Source: an uncultured bacterium (GTDB taxonomy: Bacteria > Patescibacteriota > Microgenomatia > UBA1406 > GWC2-37-13). Taken from it: DNA of 8,114 bases. The notes under the pieces were generated by a model. The model did no database searches. It was not told the DNA's origin and saw only the letters and a program-made list of their open reading frames with translations. The position numbers and the translations under genes were made by a program. Where the stretch lies: NCBI GenBank assembly GCA_937914905.1, contig CALESU010000196.1, positions 1 to 8,114 of the forward strand, given 5' to 3'. Of this stretch, positions 6,549 through 8,114 are shown piece after piece (positions within the stretch are counted from its first letter, which is position 1; the number at the start of each line of letters is the position of its first letter).

Positions 6549-6577
6549 AAAGAATATCGGTCTTACATTTTTTCTAC
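6545..6577. terminator. Weak A/T-rich hairpin between convergent genes, possible bidirectional terminator
   Basis: GTAAAAAGAA (6545-6554) can pair imperfectly with TTTTTTCTAC (6568-6577) across a 13-nt loop. The stem is almost all A-T with one mismatch and one wobble. The arms overlap the ends of both converging genes. There is no GC-rich stem, so intrinsic termination would be inefficient; this is the only candidate in the 14-bp gap. Confidence 0.15.
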
Positions 6578-8114
6578 CGTCTGGATTCCCAGAAGTCCTA
6601 AACCGTGCTTGAGTACAACAGCGGTTTTCTGAGTGAGTTTTAATCTTAGTGCCCGAATCGATTCATCTTCTTCTTTGAGAATAGGCCATTTTTGATACAT
6701 AAGGTTGTATTTTTGTGCGATTACATATAGCTGAAGACAGATAGTATTGGGAGCAAAATTCATAGCAGCATCTGTCACACCTTCATCATACTTCGCAAGC
6801 GCAACAAGAAGAGAGCGCTCTTCTGTATTTAAAGATATATTCTCCAGTGAAGATAATGTTCCAATTTCCTTTTCTCCATTTTTGGTCAGTATGGATCGTG
6901 CTCTGACATAGGAATAAATGAGATAGGGTCCAGAATCTCCTTGAAGTGTTATCGCGTCGGAAAGATCAAATTGCACATTACTCGCAATTCCATTTTTCAA
7001 AAATGCATATTTAACGGCTCCAACCGCAAGCGTCTCCGCTACCATTTCGTCCGAATGGTATTGGTCAATAATAGCTTGTTTTGCGGTATCCAAAAGCCAT
7101 GCTCCTTCAACAACGTTTCCTTTTCGAGATGACATTTTGTTACCTTTTACATCAACCCATCCATACACAAGGTGTTTTTGTTTATTTTTGATCGTGGGAT
7201 TAATGAGCTCTTCAGCTTTAAACGTGGTTTTGAAAAAACTCACTTGCTCTCCACCCACAACATGAATAATTTTATCCAAATCACCATAATCAGTACTTTC
7301 TTTCTCTGCAAGAGCAAGCTCTTTACCTTCATACGTGGGGAAACCTAAACTATTTACAAATACCCTTGTATCGACGCCGTGAGATTCTCCTTTTAAGACG
7401 ATCGCTCCATCAGACTCACTTAAAATGTCATCTTTCGTTGCTTGTTTAGCAAGGTCAAGCGCCCGCTTTGCCATCTGACTTTCAAAATATAAATGGTCGT
7501 ATGTGGTTCCCAAACGTGCATAAATGGTATTAAAGTATTCCAAGCTCCATTCACGTGTTTCTTCCCACAGTGGCATTACTTCTGCATCCTGTTCATAAAT
7601 CATTCGATTTATAGCAATTATTTCTTGCTTTGCGTCGTCTGTAGATTCGTACGCGGTATTCCCTTTTGCGTACACTTTTCCAAGGAGTTCAATTCTTTGC
7701 TTGAGGGGCAAATCTGAAAGGCGTAGATCTTGACGAGATGTAAGTTCCTTTCGCAATCCGTAAAGTGCTTTGGCGATATGAAGTCCCACATCGCCTTGAT
7801 AGTTGACGCGAATAATCGTATTTCCCACAGCTTCAAAAATCCGAGCGAGTGTTTCTCCTGTTGTAATATTGCGCAAATGACCAATGTGAAATAATTTATG
7901 TGTGTTGGGGTGGGCATATTCAAACATGATTTTCTTATCCTTGCCCAAATGATATGGTGGTACTTCAATTTCCTTTTCCAACGATACAGTCAAGGCAGAA
8001 TTTGACACTGAAATATTGATAAATCCAGGATTTACTACTTCACATTTTTCAATCAAATGAGTTTTTCCTATAGCATCACATATGTTTTGTCCAATCTCCA
8101 TGGGAGATTTTTTA
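6563..8114 (-). CDS. argS: Arginine--tRNA ligase (ArgRS), N-terminal end outside window
   Basis: ArgRS, a cytoplasmic class I synthetase, charges tRNA-Arg with arginine using ATP. Counting from the Met at 8099-8101, the sequence shows the end of the N-terminal additional domain with NPGFINISVS (24-33), the HIGH motif in KLFHIGHLRN (69-78), VNYQGDVGLHIAKAL (99-113), the KMSKS-type loop KMSSRKGN (322-329), and the DALR anticodon-binding region from SGPYLIYSYVRARSIL (390-405) to LLGIQTVEKM at the end, like the LGI...RM ending of the family. The frame stays open past that Met to the edge (KKSP upstream), and the usual N-terminal domain is about 50 residues longer, so the Met is probably internal and the gene is cut by the window. 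FPTYEGKELALAEKE (254-268) is a variant of the loop where E. coli-like enzymes read Tyr...Asp. The gene converges on the LytR_C gene with 14 bp between stops; its promoter is outside. Confidence 0.96.
   Translation of the reverse strand, partial: KKSPMEIGQNICDAIGKTHLIEKCEVVNPGFINISVSNSALTVSLEKEIEVPPYHLGKDKKIMFEYAHPNTHKLFHIGHLRNITTGETLARIFEAVGNTIIRVNYQGDVGLHIAKALYGLRKELTSRQDLRLSDLPLKQRIELLGKVYAKGNTAYESTDDAKQEIIAINRMIYEQDAEVMPLWEETREWSLEYFNTIYARLGTTYDHLYFESQMAKRALDLAKQATKDDILSESDGAIVLKGESHGVDTRVFVNSLGFPTYEGKELALAEKESTDYGDLDKIIHVVGGEQVSFFKTTFKAEELINPTIKNKQKHLVYGWVDVKGNKMSSRKGNVVEGAWLLDTAKQAIIDQYHSDEMVAETLAVGAVKYAFLKNGIASNVQFDLSDAITLQGDSGPYLIYSYVRARSILTKNGEKEIGTLSSLENISLNTEERSLLVALAKYDEGVTDAAMNFAPNTICLQLYVIAQKYNLMYQKWPILKEEDESIRALRLKLTQKTAVVLKHGLGLLGIQTVEKM

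Noticed and set aside
8099..8114. Met at 8101 as the true ArgRS start
   Set aside because: The frame continues upstream to the edge and the conserved N-terminal domain of ArgRS is longer than what is visible.
1..8114. tRNA, rRNA, riboswitch, CRISPR, insertion sequence or attachment site
   Set aside because: Coding sequence fills nearly the whole window; gaps are 66 bp or less and hold no cloverleaf, spaced repeats, terminal inverted repeats or transposase.

Overview
This 8.1 kb window carries seven tightly packed protein-coding genes. Six lie on the + strand and one, at the right edge, on the - strand. Two run off the window: nusA on the left and argS on the right. No gap exceeds about 70 bp, and I see no RNA gene, mobile element or CRISPR array. 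The genes are recognisably bacterial but several are pared down. IF2 lacks the whole N-terminal region, NusA ends in a short acidic tail without acidic-repeat domains, RmuC is short, and Shine-Dalgarno motifs are nearly absent. Together with the moderately AT-rich composition, this suggests a streamlined bacterium of the candidate phyla radiation (Patescibacteria, perhaps Parcubacteria-like). That placement is inferred from style, not from a database match. The code looks standard: TAA ends most genes and TGA ends rmuC, so there is no sign of UGA recoding.

Left block (1-3321): the end of nusA, then infB, then a gene for a DHH-phosphoesterase-like protein. In many bacteria the order is nusA-infB-rbfA-nrnA-truB. 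Here rbfA and truB are missing from the cluster, and the protein in the nrnA position has lost several metal-ligand residues and the DHHA1 domain. In place of DHHA1 it has a Gly/Pro/Gln-rich tail with a pure (CAA)8 tract. This gene is the most unusual object in the window. A good promoter candidate lies inside the 3' end of infB just before it.

Middle block (3341-6006): rmuC and recJ, two DNA-recombination/repair genes that overlap by ATGA and are probably translationally coupled. A perfect TATAAT sits 7 nt before the rmuC ATG, which would give a leaderless or nearly leaderless transcript.

Right block (6039-8114): a small membrane-anchored protein with a single LytR_C domain and no LCP catalytic domain, then argS converging from the - strand with only 14 bp between the two stop codons. 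The cluster thus joins transcription elongation (NusA), translation initiation (IF2), DNA repair (RmuC, RecJ), a surface protein and tRNA charging (ArgRS).
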